Positions 17,063-25,609 of a stretch of DNA of 64,000 nt are shown here, piece by piece. Under the pieces are notes generated by a model. It saw nothing but the letters and a program-made list of their open reading frames with translations, was not told the DNA's origin and made no database searches. The position numbers were made by a program, and so were the translations under genes. The stretch spans positions 124,001-188,000 of the forward strand of contig JALDRB010000009.1 in the NCBI GenBank assembly GCA_031316155.1, written 5' to 3'. The stretch is from Candidatus Scalindua sp. Its GTDB lineage: Bacteria > Planctomycetota > Brocadiia > Brocadiales > Scalinduaceae. Positions within the stretch are counted from its first letter, which is position 1, and each line of letters begins with the position of its first letter.

Positions 17063-17868
17063 TATTGTTTATCCCTTATCTTTTCTTTCAGTTCTTCCAG
17101 TTTCTTTTCCTTCCTCTCTTTAGGAGCCAGAAAACTTTTCAACTTTTCTTCAACCAGGTTTGGAGCGTCTCCAGATTGTATTGCAACAATCCCTTCCAAC
17201 ACGAGTTCTTTTACAAGTGCTTCTTCCTTTGATCTCAAATCAAGTTTTCCTCCCATTGGAAGACAGAACAGGTTTGCAAGCAAAACACCATAAAATGTTG
17301 TTATAAGGGCTGTAGCCATACCTCCTCCTATCTTCGAGGGATCTTCCAGAGACTGAAGCATTAATACCAGGCCAATCAATGTGCCCAACATCCCAAATGC
17401 TGGAGCTGCTGCCCCCATCGATTCCATGATACCTTTCCCCAGAGTGTGCCTCTGTCGAACCTTGTCTATCTCCGATCCGAGAATTAAGCGGAGCCCGTCA
17501 GCATCTGTTCCATCTACCAGTAATTGAATACCTTTAGCAAGAAATGCGTTTTTAACATTCGCCACCTGGTTCTCCAACGCTAACAACCCTTCTCTTCGTG
17601 CAATCTTTGAATATTCTATAAGCCTCTGCATCTCTTCTTGTGGAGAATTCAATTTAATAAATATTGTTTTCATTATAATGCCAATTAACCCAATAACATT
17701 AGCCAGCGGATACCGAACAAGTGTTGCCGCCAGGGTACCACCTACAACAATCATAAGTGAAGGAATATCGATGAACGATCCGATGCCAGACACCCCTCCT
17801 GCTAATACTATCGAAACAATAAGCAGAATCATTCCTAATAACATACCTGCAGGTGTTGCGATGTCCAT
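17062..17868 (-). CDS. motA: Flagellar stator protein MotA
   Basis: The 268-residue protein has four membrane spans in the MotA pattern (about 4-22, 35-52, 148-168 and 180-200). It shows MotA signatures SFIDIPSLMIVVGGTLAATL and GAAAPAFGMLGTLIGLV. The proline of the third span and the cytoplasmic loop between spans 2 and 3 are as in the family. It supplies the rotor-contacting part of the stator. It starts just downstream of the MotE-like gene. Confidence 0.95.
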   Translation of the reverse strand: MDIATPAGMLLGMILLIVSIVLAGGVSGIGSFIDIPSLMIVVGGTLAATLVRYPLANVIGLIGIIMKTIFIKLNSPQEEMQRLIEYSKIARREGLLALENQVANVKNAFLAKGIQLLVDGTDADGLRLILGSEIDKVRQRHTLGKGIMESMGAAAPAFGMLGTLIGLVLMLQSLEDPSKIGGGMATALITTFYGVLLANLFCLPMGGKLDLRSKEEALVKELVLEGIVAIQSGDAPNLVEEKLKSFLAPKERKEKKLEELKEKIRDKQ

Positions 17869-17871
17869 AAT

Positions 17872-18816
17872 TTAAACTCCTTCCGTTCTTTGATTATCGC
17901 CTTGTATCTTTTTGATGTTGTTTTCCATCTCAAACTTTTTCCTGATCTTTTCTGTGATTTCCGAAGCCTCTTCTGCACCCATTAACTCCAGAATCTTGGC
18001 CAACTTCTTTTCATCCATATACGAAAGAATATTGACAACTGTTTCATTGTTCAGTTCTTTCAAGACAGACAAGGTTTTATTCGGTTCCATTTTCTGATAC
18101 ATTCCTGCAATGGCTTTAAGATTTCTCCGTTTCAGTGATTCATCTGTCAGGGAATTCACCGTTTCCAATTTTTTCATCTGTTCACTGAGCTCAGCTGCAA
18201 CATCAGGACCTATCTCTTCGAGTATCTTTGCAGATTTCTTTGATGGCATACTTGCCAAGACCTTGGCTCCCGTTTCACTACTTAACTGATGTAACGCCTT
18301 CGCAGACTTAGTTACATCCATGGACGCGTAAACTTCGGCCAAATTTTTTATATTCTTTTTTTCTATTCCTTCAAAAACCAAGAGATCTTTATCAAGGTCT
18401 GCCCGTTCCCTGGTTATCAACAGCAATGTTTCTGAATACTTGTCTCTCAGAGAAACAAGTTCCATTTTCTGAGTCTCTAAATCTGCCTTAAATGATTCTA
18501 ACTGCTTTTCCCTTTTATCAAGCAATCCAAACTTCTTTACATATAAATCCACTCTTTGATTTAGTTCTTCCAGAAGTCCGTTTGTTTCCTTGGGAGACAG
18601 ATCCTTCAGTATTCTCTGAGGCTCTTTTGATCCTCTATTCTTTAAAGTTTTTATTTCCAACTCCTTGAGTTTTACTGAAAAAATCTTCTGCTGATCCTTT
18701 TCAATCTTTTTCTTAAAAAAAGTCAGTAAAAGTGTCGATACCAGGAAAATTGAAAGGAACATGGCAACCAGAGGTAATTTCTGTTTTATATTAATATTCA
18801 TCTTAAACTTAAACAT
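17872..18816 (-). CDS. MotE/MgtE-N-like flagellar membrane protein
   Basis: The 314-residue protein has one N-terminal membrane span (about 12-32), a long coiled-coil region (about 35-160) and a C-terminal domain made of MgtE-N-type repeats. These are seen as KNLAEVYASMDVTKSA, KVLASMPSKKSAKILEEIGP and, in a second set, GMYQKMEPNKTLSVL and NILSYMDEKKLAKILELMG. Such proteins are called MotE-like and often sit between fliJ and motor genes; some chaperone the motility protein MotC. It overlaps fliJ by 8 bases and is followed 3 bases later by motA, so a role in stator function is likely. Confidence 0.82.
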   Translation of the reverse strand: MFKFKMNINIKQKLPLVAMFLSIFLVSTLLLTFFKKKIEKDQQKIFSVKLKELEIKTLKNRGSKEPQRILKDLSPKETNGLLEELNQRVDLYVKKFGLLDKREKQLESFKADLETQKMELVSLRDKYSETLLLITRERADLDKDLLVFEGIEKKNIKNLAEVYASMDVTKSAKALHQLSSETGAKVLASMPSKKSAKILEEIGPDVAAELSEQMKKLETVNSLTDESLKRRNLKAIAGMYQKMEPNKTLSVLKELNNETVVNILSYMDEKKLAKILELMGAEEASEITEKIRKKFEMENNIKKIQGDNQRTEGV

Positions 18817-19264
18817 TTCCCTCTCGCCTCTTCGAGAAGTTTAACATTGCGATTTCATCCATTTCTTTATTCAAAGACAACTGCATAGTATTCACATACT
18901 CACTCAACCCTTTTTCTTTCAGTTTCTCAAGGGCTTTTCTCCGTTTCATGATCCTGGACAGTTCTGCCTGTACTATTTCTATCTTCTGGGTCATCTGATC
19001 CAGCATATACCTACTATTGATCACTTCATTCTCAAGCTGTAAAAAATACTCTTCATACAACCTCAGCTCTGATATCTCAACATGAAATCCACGTCTTTTT
19101 TCCAGCTTTTTCTGGCATTCTTCCTGTTGTCCCTTAATTTTTTCTAATTTATCTTTTTCTTCCCGTAATATATTTGTAAGAGATTTTAAACCTCGTATAA
19201 ATTCACCCTCATAAATTCGTTCTTTATCAAGTAGCGGCTGAAGCTTAAAATGATACCTCATCAT
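18809..19264 (-). CDS. fliJ: Flagellar export chaperone-like protein FliJ
   Basis: The 151-residue protein is almost entirely coiled coil. It begins MMRYHFKLQPLLDKERIYE, matching the FliJ start pattern (F-F-L-x-L-L-x-x-x). FliJ is the stalk of the FliI ATPase complex and links it to FlhA. Sequence conservation in this family is low, so its place after fliI and before the MotE-like gene strengthens the call. Confidence 0.85.
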   Translation of the reverse strand: MMRYHFKLQPLLDKERIYEGEFIRGLKSLTNILREEKDKLEKIKGQQEECQKKLEKRRGFHVEISELRLYEEYFLQLENEVINSRYMLDQMTQKIEIVQAELSRIMKRRKALEKLKEKGLSEYVNTMQLSLNKEMDEIAMLNFSKRREGNV

Positions 19265-19350
19265 TAATTCTCACCAGCAAATATTCATTTAGTCTCTCAT
19301 TCAGACTACCTCCATGAATCGAGAGTCTTATCCAGACTTATCGGAATATC

Positions 19351-20715
19351 CTATTTTATACTTCTCACCTTTTCTTGTGTTTTGGCTTTTTCAGAATCTG
19401 ACATCATTTTCTCTAATCTGCGAACTTCCTCAACAAAGATACTTTGTTCCCCAACATCTTGCCGGAGATAATCCGTTATCATATCAAACATCTTAACCGC
19501 ATAGTCAATCTTAGAGTTTCTTCCTTCTACATAGGCCCCCACATTAATCATATCCTCAACATCTTTGTAAACAGAATACGTTGTCTTTAACTTTTGAGCT
19601 GCAACCATGTGATCTCGTGACACCACATCGATCATACACCTGCTAACACTGTTTAATATATCTATCGCAGGATAAAGGTTCTGAGCAGCTATCTTCCTTG
19701 AAAGAATAATATGTCCGTCGAGAATTCCACGTACTGTATCAGAAACAGGTTCGTTAAAGTCGTCGCCTTCAACCAGCACTGTATATAATGCAGTTATACT
19801 ACCTCTCGGGGTAACACCCGGCCTTTCTAACAATTTCGGAAGCAAAGAGAATACCGAAGGTGTATATCCTCTTGATGTAGGAGGCTCTCCTATAGACAGC
19901 CCAATTTCACGTTGGGCATTTGCAAGCCTGGTCACAGAATCCATCATAAGCATCACATCCATACCCTTATCTCTCAAGCTTTCAGCAATTGTTGTTGCAA
20001 CAAATCCCCCTTTTAATCTTACGATAACAGGCTTATCCGAAGTCACGACAACTACAACTGATTTTTTCAGGCCCTCCCCTCCTAAATTATACTCTACAAA
20101 CTCTCTCACCTCTCTTCCTCTCTCTCCGATCAAGGCAATAACATTTACATCTGCTTTGGAAGATCTCGCTATCTTTCCCAGGAGAGTACTTTTTCCGACG
20201 CCACTACCAGCAAAAATTCCCAATCTCTGTCCCTTTCCACATGTCAACAGACCATCAATTGTCCGAACACCAGTACTAATTGGTTCGGTAATGAGCCGTC
20301 GTTCCAGCGGATCAGGCGGTTCATTATAAACCGGTCTCATTTCATCGTATTCGATTGGCCCTTTATTATCTATTGGATTCCCTAATCCATCAAGAATCCT
20401 GCCAATCAATGATGTTCCAATCTTAACATGAAGTGGAAAACCGGTAGCAATTACCTCACTTTTCGGACTTATACCCTCAGTATCCCCAATTGGCATCAGC
20501 AATGTCCTTGTATCTTTAAACCCCACCACTTCTGCGAGAACAGATTTTTTCTGTGATTGTGTTGTCATACTGCACAATTCTCCCACTGAGACTTCCGGCC
20601 CCAGAGATTCTATCAACATACTCGTTGCCTTCGAAACAGTACCTACGAGTTTAATAGTATTAACGCATGTAAGTCTTTGAAAGTACTTTTCAAGTAAACG
20701 TTCTTCCTTTATCAT
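19351..20715 (-). CDS. fliI: Flagellum-specific ATPase FliI
   Basis: The 454-residue protein is full length for FliI and resembles the F1 beta subunit. It has the P-loop AGSGVGKST (about 169-177), GERGREVREF, a Walker B LMMDSVTRLANAQREIGL and the GEPPTSRGYTPSVF motif. It energises docking and unfolding of export substrates. The start overlaps the fliH stop by four bases. Confidence 0.97.
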   Translation of the reverse strand: MIKEERLLEKYFQRLTCVNTIKLVGTVSKATSMLIESLGPEVSVGELCSMTTQSQKKSVLAEVVGFKDTRTLLMPIGDTEGISPKSEVIATGFPLHVKIGTSLIGRILDGLGNPIDNKGPIEYDEMRPVYNEPPDPLERRLITEPISTGVRTIDGLLTCGKGQRLGIFAGSGVGKSTLLGKIARSSKADVNVIALIGERGREVREFVEYNLGGEGLKKSVVVVVTSDKPVIVRLKGGFVATTIAESLRDKGMDVMLMMDSVTRLANAQREIGLSIGEPPTSRGYTPSVFSLLPKLLERPGVTPRGSITALYTVLVEGDDFNEPVSDTVRGILDGHIILSRKIAAQNLYPAIDILNSVSRCMIDVVSRDHMVAAQKLKTTYSVYKDVEDMINVGAYVEGRNSKIDYAVKMFDMITDYLRQDVGEQSIFVEEVRRLEKMMSDSEKAKTQEKVRSIK

Positions 20716-21353
20716 CTTTCTTTTTCAACTTCAGAATTATTCTTTCCAAATGCTGCCACGATCTCATCCCATCGTGTTTCGACCCTTGCATCAACTGAAC
20801 CATGATCAGTAACAACCCTGCAACCACCCGGAGAAATATCATTATCTTTGACTATTTCACAATCTCCATTTATTCCAATTCTTTCCTTTAGCTTAAGACC
20901 TTCTACTTCAGCAGAATTCATACAAATTTTTGCAATCTTTTTTCCTTTAACCATATCAAGTGCTGCAGCAACCACATTCTCAGTTATTTTCTTACTTTCA
21001 TTCGAAATCTCAGTCCATGTCACCTTTTTCGCAATAGCAAGTACGAGTTTTAGAATTTCATTCTCACAATTTTTCCAGATATTGTTTCTTTCATTTTCCA
21101 GTGTCTCTATCGCTTTCTTCAAACCTTTGCATAAAAGCTCATTATCCTGAATGATCTTACTCTGCAACTTTGCCTCAGCATCATCCCAACCTTTTTGGTA
21201 TGATTCAAGCAACCTTGCCTCCAACTGTTTCTTTTCGTTTTCTGCTTCAATTTTTTTATCTCTTTGTATTTCTACCAGTGCTGAAGGTAAATCAGCTTTC
21301 AGTACCACTGTTTTCTCTACAACCGGTAACTTATAAACGATTTTTATACTCAT
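20712..21353 (-). CDS. fliH: FliI regulator FliH
   Basis: The 213-residue protein has a long helical middle (about 30-110) and a C-terminal domain typical of FliH/V-ATPase E-subunit proteins. That domain includes VLAIAKKVTWTEI and the terminal DISPGGCRVVTDHGSVDARV, where the G-G/C-x-V-x-T-x-x-G-x-V-D-A signature is clear. FliH dimers bind FliI. The gene overlaps both fliG and fliI by four bases. Confidence 0.93.
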   Translation of the reverse strand: MSIKIVYKLPVVEKTVVLKADLPSALVEIQRDKKIEAENEKKQLEARLLESYQKGWDDAEAKLQSKIIQDNELLCKGLKKAIETLENERNNIWKNCENEILKLVLAIAKKVTWTEISNESKKITENVVAAALDMVKGKKIAKICMNSAEVEGLKLKERIGINGDCEIVKDNDISPGGCRVVTDHGSVDARVETRWDEIVAAFGKNNSEVEKER

Positions 21354-22297
21354 ACTAATGGTCCGCTATCACTTCCCGACCCTCTAACGGTTTCTCCTTC
21401 AGCTTCCATTGTACTAAGTCTATCAACTATCTCTTTTTGTGCTGCCTCAACTTCGCTTAAGGGTTTCGGCCCCAGCAACTCCTGTTCTTCCTTAACCATG
21501 TCTCCCATACGTTTAGACATATTTCTATAAATTTTTTCACGTACTTGATTACTGGCAGTTTTCATGCACATGGCAATAGTTGTACTATTCGTTTCGCTCA
21601 GGACTTTTCTTAATGCTTTATCATCTACTATTGCAACATCCTCAAACACAAACATGAGTGTTTTTATTTCTTTTGCAATTTCCGGATTCTCTTCCTTTAT
21701 GCGTTGCATGATTGTCTTCTCCGTCATGGAATCTGCCTTATTAAGTATCTCCGCAATCGTTCTAAATTTTCTCTCATTTGGTGTATCTAGCCTATCCCCT
21801 AAAGAGAGAACCTTTGCTTCCAGTAACTCATCTATTTGTTTAATAATCTGAATAGGAGGCGATGAAGATGTAGCCATTCTGTTGATAATATCACACCTTG
21901 TTTCCTCTGGCATTAACGCAACAATTTCAGCAGATTGTTTTGGATCTAAATAAGATAAAACTAATGAAATCATCTGTGGGTGTTCTCCTGCAATTATAGA
22001 CATAATCTCATCAGTAATGAGATTCTTGAAATACATAAATGGCATTATGTTAGGCCTATGGTCCTTAATTACATCTATTATTTGTTCACTATCCCTCCAT
22101 GAATCATACTGCCCTACAAATTCGTTGAGCACTTTTGTCGAAGTTTCTTCATCTATATTTCTCATCCTTCCAATAATTTCACCTATTTCAGCAATTTCAC
22201 CCTCTCCAAAATTCTGGAGAACTTCTCCGGCTGCTTCTGCACCAAGATTTAAAAGAAGCACCGCCACCTTTTCTTTCGTAGTCAGACTACCCTTCAT
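21350..22297 (-). CDS. fliG: Flagellar motor switch protein FliG
   Basis: The 315-residue protein has FliG N, middle and C-terminal domains. It includes the EHPQMISLVLSYLDPKQSAEIVALMP segment (cited here by its ends, about 128-153) and a C-terminal torque helix region, FVFEDVAIVDDKALRKVL. It contacts FliF through its N-terminus and MotA through its C-terminus. It is a little shorter than typical FliG (about 335). Four-base overlaps with fliF and fliH indicate coupling. Confidence 0.95.
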   Translation of the reverse strand: MKGSLTTKEKVAVLLLNLGAEAAGEVLQNFGEGEIAEIGEIIGRMRNIDEETSTKVLNEFVGQYDSWRDSEQIIDVIKDHRPNIMPFMYFKNLITDEIMSIIAGEHPQMISLVLSYLDPKQSAEIVALMPEETRCDIINRMATSSSPPIQIIKQIDELLEAKVLSLGDRLDTPNERKFRTIAEILNKADSMTEKTIMQRIKEENPEIAKEIKTLMFVFEDVAIVDDKALRKVLSETNSTTIAMCMKTASNQVREKIYRNMSKRMGDMVKEEQELLGPKPLSEVEAAQKEIVDRLSTMEAEGETVRGSGSDSGPLV

Positions 22298-23856
22298 AGA
22301 TCATCCTCCCTCAACCATTTCCGAACGAGATTACCCGTGGTCTTTGGATCTTCCTTTGCGTTTTTAATGATTCCATCCCTAAGTTTAAGGCGTTGTTCAT
22401 TAGCTTTCTTTTTACTTGCCTCTTCTATACTAAAATCTTTTCCTCCTTGCGGCAGTTCTTGGGGAGAATACGATGCATATGCAGTTTGGTGAGACAATAG
22501 CTTTTTCAAGAACTTTAACGCAAACAAGAGAAAAGCAAGAACAGCTATAACCAGGGAACTATTTTTAACTACCTCTAAAATAAATTCTCTTTTTTTATCC
22601 TGCTCAAATGCAGACTCATCAATAAAATCCGTTTTTTGTCCCTTGAATTGTACGCACTGGATTTCAAATTTATCATTTCTTGGAGGTGTTTCATCAATTC
22701 CGATTGATTGTTTGACTATAGCTGATATCTGGGCCAATTCCTCATCAGATCTCTTAATAAATTTCGTCTTTTTCTTTCCTTCTTCTGTTTCACTGTCTTC
22801 ATACGTACCATCTACCAGTATAGCAACAGTCAATCTTTTTATTTTTACCACATGATCCGATACAGAACGCTCTGTTTTGCTGAGGGCGTATTGTGTCGTT
22901 TCTGTTTCTTCTGCCTCTTTTGAGCTTTTCAGTTGCTGGTCAGCTTTATCAACGTTCATCATTTGGGGCATTTCTGCTGACTGTGTTGTTATTGTCTGAC
23001 TGATCGGAACTTTATTGTCTTGATCATATGCTATCTGTTTTTCATCAAGATGCTTAAAATCCAAATCTGCACTTACCTTAACAATCGAATTACCCGCACC
23101 CGTTATCTTTTCAACGATGCTGAGAGCTTTCGATACATGATAATCTTCAATATTCTTTTTAAAATCAAGCTGATTCATCATCAATCCTGAAACAGTTGAA
23201 TCTCCAGTTCTTGACAGCAAATTTCCCAAACTGTCAGTAATAGTAACGTTTTCCGGCCTTAAACCTTCTACACTCGAGCTAACAAGGTGTGTAATACCAG
23301 AGATTTGGGACACGCTTAAACGTTGATTGTTTCTCGCTTTGATAACAACCGAAGCAGTTGAAGGCTCTTCTTCATTTATAAACAGTGAAGGTTCTGGCAT
23401 GACAATCTGAACCCTCACCCATTCTACCCCTTCAAGGTTTGAAATGGTTTTAGTTAATTCTCCCTGAAGAGCTCTTCTATAGTTAACTTTCTGTGCCATA
23501 TCAGACAAACCAAACTTCATCTGCTCAAACAACTCAAACCCTACATCACCTTTTGGCAAACCCTTTTTTGCAAGATTCATCCTTGTTTCATACACAATGT
23601 TTGAAGGCACCAGTATTGCTGTCCCTTTGTCTCTGATCTCGTATGGAATTCCATTCTCTTTTAAATTACCTATGATATCTGATGATTCCATTTGATCCAG
23701 GTTTCCATATAATAACTCAAAGTCTGGTTTTCTTATCCAATAAACAACACCGAGAAAGCCTATTATAAAACCTAAAAACAGAGCAAAAAATGTTAACCGT
23801 TGTACAAAACTGGTTCCTTTCCATATACCACTAATCTGCTCCATCAATTGATTCAT
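22294..23856 (-). CDS. fliF: Flagellar MS-ring protein FliF
   Basis: The 520-residue protein has two membrane spans (about 20-42 and 425-445). Between them lie a YscJ/FliF ring-building domain (about 45-225, with MNLAKKGLPKGDVGFELF and VEWVRVQIVMPEPSLF) and the FliF-specific periplasmic region. The C-terminal tail ends LVRKWLREDDL, which binds FliG. FliF is the platform for basal-body assembly. A sigma-54 type promoter lies 56-70 bases upstream, making this the first gene of the long motor operon. Confidence 0.96.
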   Translation of the reverse strand: MNQLMEQISGIWKGTSFVQRLTFFALFLGFIIGFLGVVYWIRKPDFELLYGNLDQMESSDIIGNLKENGIPYEIRDKGTAILVPSNIVYETRMNLAKKGLPKGDVGFELFEQMKFGLSDMAQKVNYRRALQGELTKTISNLEGVEWVRVQIVMPEPSLFINEEEPSTASVVIKARNNQRLSVSQISGITHLVSSSVEGLRPENVTITDSLGNLLSRTGDSTVSGLMMNQLDFKKNIEDYHVSKALSIVEKITGAGNSIVKVSADLDFKHLDEKQIAYDQDNKVPISQTITTQSAEMPQMMNVDKADQQLKSSKEAEETETTQYALSKTERSVSDHVVKIKRLTVAILVDGTYEDSETEEGKKKTKFIKRSDEELAQISAIVKQSIGIDETPPRNDKFEIQCVQFKGQKTDFIDESAFEQDKKREFILEVVKNSSLVIAVLAFLLFALKFLKKLLSHQTAYASYSPQELPQGGKDFSIEEASKKKANEQRLKLRDGIIKNAKEDPKTTGNLVRKWLREDDL

Positions 23857-24337
23857 TCGCCGTATACTCCAGTCTGATTAATCAACTATAAAATAATCTA
23901 TTTTATAAATCGCAAATAATATACCACACAACATGACTTTTAATTTAACACATCGTTTGTTTTCCGTTTGGCCTGATATCAAATCTAAACTGGTAATGCT
24001 TCAACCTGTTCGCGTAAGATGCCCTCTTACCTTAGTGGTCTTTTTAGACTTGACGTGCATATTTTATACAGGTATCTATTCTTTTTCAGTTACTCATTCT
24101 GGACTTCTCTATAGATTTGACAGATAAATAATGGAATGGTAAGTGGTATGAATATATACTCTCGGATTCTCAAGACTGTCTCTATCGCATCGTCTTTTCC
24201 TGAGCATTTCAACACTAACAAGGGAGGACAATCATTCCTTAAGAAACAGAGTTTCACTCTTATTTCGCATACACTTTTACGTGTTAGGAATCATAGGTTT
24301 GTAGCTCTTCGCTTTGTGATTTGATGGCAAAGGCTTC
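23857..24337. other. Intergenic region between fliE and fliF
   Basis: About 480 bases. It holds the fliF sigma-54 promoter at 23912-23926. Two short plus-strand open frames occur (23933-24127 and 24136-24324) but lack recognisable features and run against the operon, so I do not call them. No strong terminator was seen. Confidence 0.5.
23912..23926 (-). promoter_or_regulatory. Sigma-54 promoter of fliF, TGGTATATTATTTGC
   Basis: On the minus strand the site reads TGGTATATTATTTGC: GG, ten bases, GC, with TTTGC at -12. Predicted transcription starts near 23900, about 44 bases before the fliF ATG at 23856. A GGAG ribosome-binding site lies in that leader. Confidence 0.75.
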
Positions 24338-24637
24338 TCACACTTGCATCTGCATAATCTCTTTATACGCACTAACAAGTTTATTTCGAGTCTCCATCAT
24401 AAACTTGAAACTAACTTCAGCTTTTGTCATAGCGATCATTACTTCATGGACGTTTTCTGTCTTACCGCTGGCAAAATTTTCTATTGATTCTCCTGCCTTA
24501 ATTTGGAGGTCGTTTACTTCGTTAACAAAATTACTCAAGGTATCTTTAAAATCAGTTCCGGTTTTCTGTTCAATATTTTTTGTTAAATTTTTCCCGATAT
24601 TCTTATTTGTAACAGAATTTACTGAAGTAAAATCCAT
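24338..24637 (-). CDS. fliE: Flagellar hook-basal body protein FliE
   Basis: The 99-residue protein has the FliE pattern: a helical middle (TDFKDTLSNFVNEVNDLQIKA, given by ends, about 28-48) and the conserved C-terminal MIAMTKAEVSFKFMMETRNK with the LVSAYKEIMQMQV end. FliE joins the MS-ring to the rod. A strong AAGGAGG precedes the start, and flgC ends 5 bases upstream. Confidence 0.95.
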   Translation of the reverse strand: MDFTSVNSVTNKNIGKNLTKNIEQKTGTDFKDTLSNFVNEVNDLQIKAGESIENFASGKTENVHEVMIAMTKAEVSFKFMMETRNKLVSAYKEIMQMQV

Positions 24638-24642
24638 ACCTT

Positions 24643-25086
24643 TTACCTCCTTATAATATTAAGTGCCTTGTCACTCATCTTTCTAAAGGTAGTGACAACT
24701 GCAGTGTTAGCCTCATAAGACCTTGATGCTGCAATGAGATCCACCATCTCTTTTGATACACTTACATTCGGCATTTCTACATAGCCTTCTTTATTTGCCT
24801 TAGGGTGGCCTGGTATATAAACCATATTCGGTGATTCATTACTCTCCGAAATCCCATTCACTCTCACACCGTTCATTTCATCGTGATTTGACGATCTTCT
24901 CATCATAGATTGCCTGAATACATTTTTGAATTCAACCTGTTGTCTCTTATATGGACCACCGGCAGATGTTTCCGTAACCTGAGCATTTGCGATATTATTT
25001 GCTATAACCCGCATTCTCATTCTTTCAGCTGCAAGTCCCGAAGCACTAATATCCAAAATAGAAAACGACTTATCAAATACTGACAT
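24643..25086 (-). CDS. flgC: Flagellar proximal rod protein FlgC
   Basis: The 147-residue protein has the rod-protein N-terminus (LDISASGLAAERMRMRVIAN, then NIANAQVTET) and the C-terminal motif EMVDLIAASRSYEANTAVV, both typical of FlgC. It forms the proximal rod with FlgB and FlgF. An AAGGAGAAG ribosome-binding site precedes the ATG. It follows flgB by 28 bases. Confidence 0.96.
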   Translation of the reverse strand: MSVFDKSFSILDISASGLAAERMRMRVIANNIANAQVTETSAGGPYKRQQVEFKNVFRQSMMRRSSNHDEMNGVRVNGISESNESPNMVYIPGHPKANKEGYVEMPNVSVSKEMVDLIAASRSYEANTAVVTTFRKMSDKALNIIRR

Positions 25087-25114
25087 ATTTCTTCTCCTTT
25101 TTTATTAATTTTCT

Positions 25115-25474
25115 CTACTTTGATTCAATAGCGTAAATTAAATTTTTAAAATTCTTTGATAAAATTTCAAGATACACATTGTGTCTATCAGAACTCTTGA
25201 AAAATTCTATCATCTGCTTATCGATATCTACATTATTTCCGTCTTTTCCGTTACCTACATCCTTAGATAACTCAATTTTTTCTTTTACATTTTTAATTTT
25301 ATCAATGTTCCCTTTTTCAATAGCATCTCTTAGCTCCTTTTCAAACGTTACTTCCAACTTTTCATAACCAGGTGTATTAACATTTGCGATGTTATTGGCT
25401 ATTACTTTATTTTTTACTGAAGACAAATCCAACAACTTAGATAGGAGTTCTGTGTTTTTATCAAATGCAATCAT
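25115..25474 (-). CDS. flgB: Flagellar proximal rod protein FlgB
   Basis: The 119-residue protein has the FlgB/rod signature KVIANNIANVNTPGYEKLEV (about 22-41) and a C-terminal IDKQMIEFFKSSDRH helix region. It starts the flgB-flgC-fliE transcript. The start ATG at 25474 lacks a clear ribosome-binding site and lies only about two bases past the start predicted from the sigma-54 site at 25488-25502, so the message may be nearly leaderless. Confidence 0.94.
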   Translation of the reverse strand: MIAFDKNTELLSKLLDLSSVKNKVIANNIANVNTPGYEKLEVTFEKELRDAIEKGNIDKIKNVKEKIELSKDVGNGKDGNNVDIDKQMIEFFKSSDRHNVYLEILSKNFKNLIYAIESK

Positions 25475-25487
25475 AACTTTTAGTCTC

Positions 25488-25502
25488 GCAAATCCTGAAC
25501 CA
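25488..25502 (-). promoter_or_regulatory. Sigma-54 promoter of flgB, TGGTTCAGGATTTGC
   Basis: This is the same 15 bases as at 2497-2511; the identity extends to 17 bases. GG-N10-GC spacing is exact. With the -12 cytosine at 25488, the start of transcription would fall near 25476, next to the flgB ATG. Confidence 0.7.
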
Positions 25503-25609
25503 CACCATAAAATAACGCCGGCCTGGACTTGTTATTTGCTTTTTACAGCAATCCTTTTGAAAAAAATGTAAAGTTAAGACTCGTGAAAACGCCCGTATAA
25601 GGTAAAAAC

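Noticed and set aside
13361-24247. Shared 13-base word TTCCTTAAGAAAC at 13361 and 24235
   Set aside because: In 64 kb of AT-rich DNA several shared 13-base words are expected by chance, and the flanks do not match.
23933-24324. Two plus-strand frames between fliE and fliF
   Set aside because: They face against the operon, lack ribosome-binding sites and have no family features.
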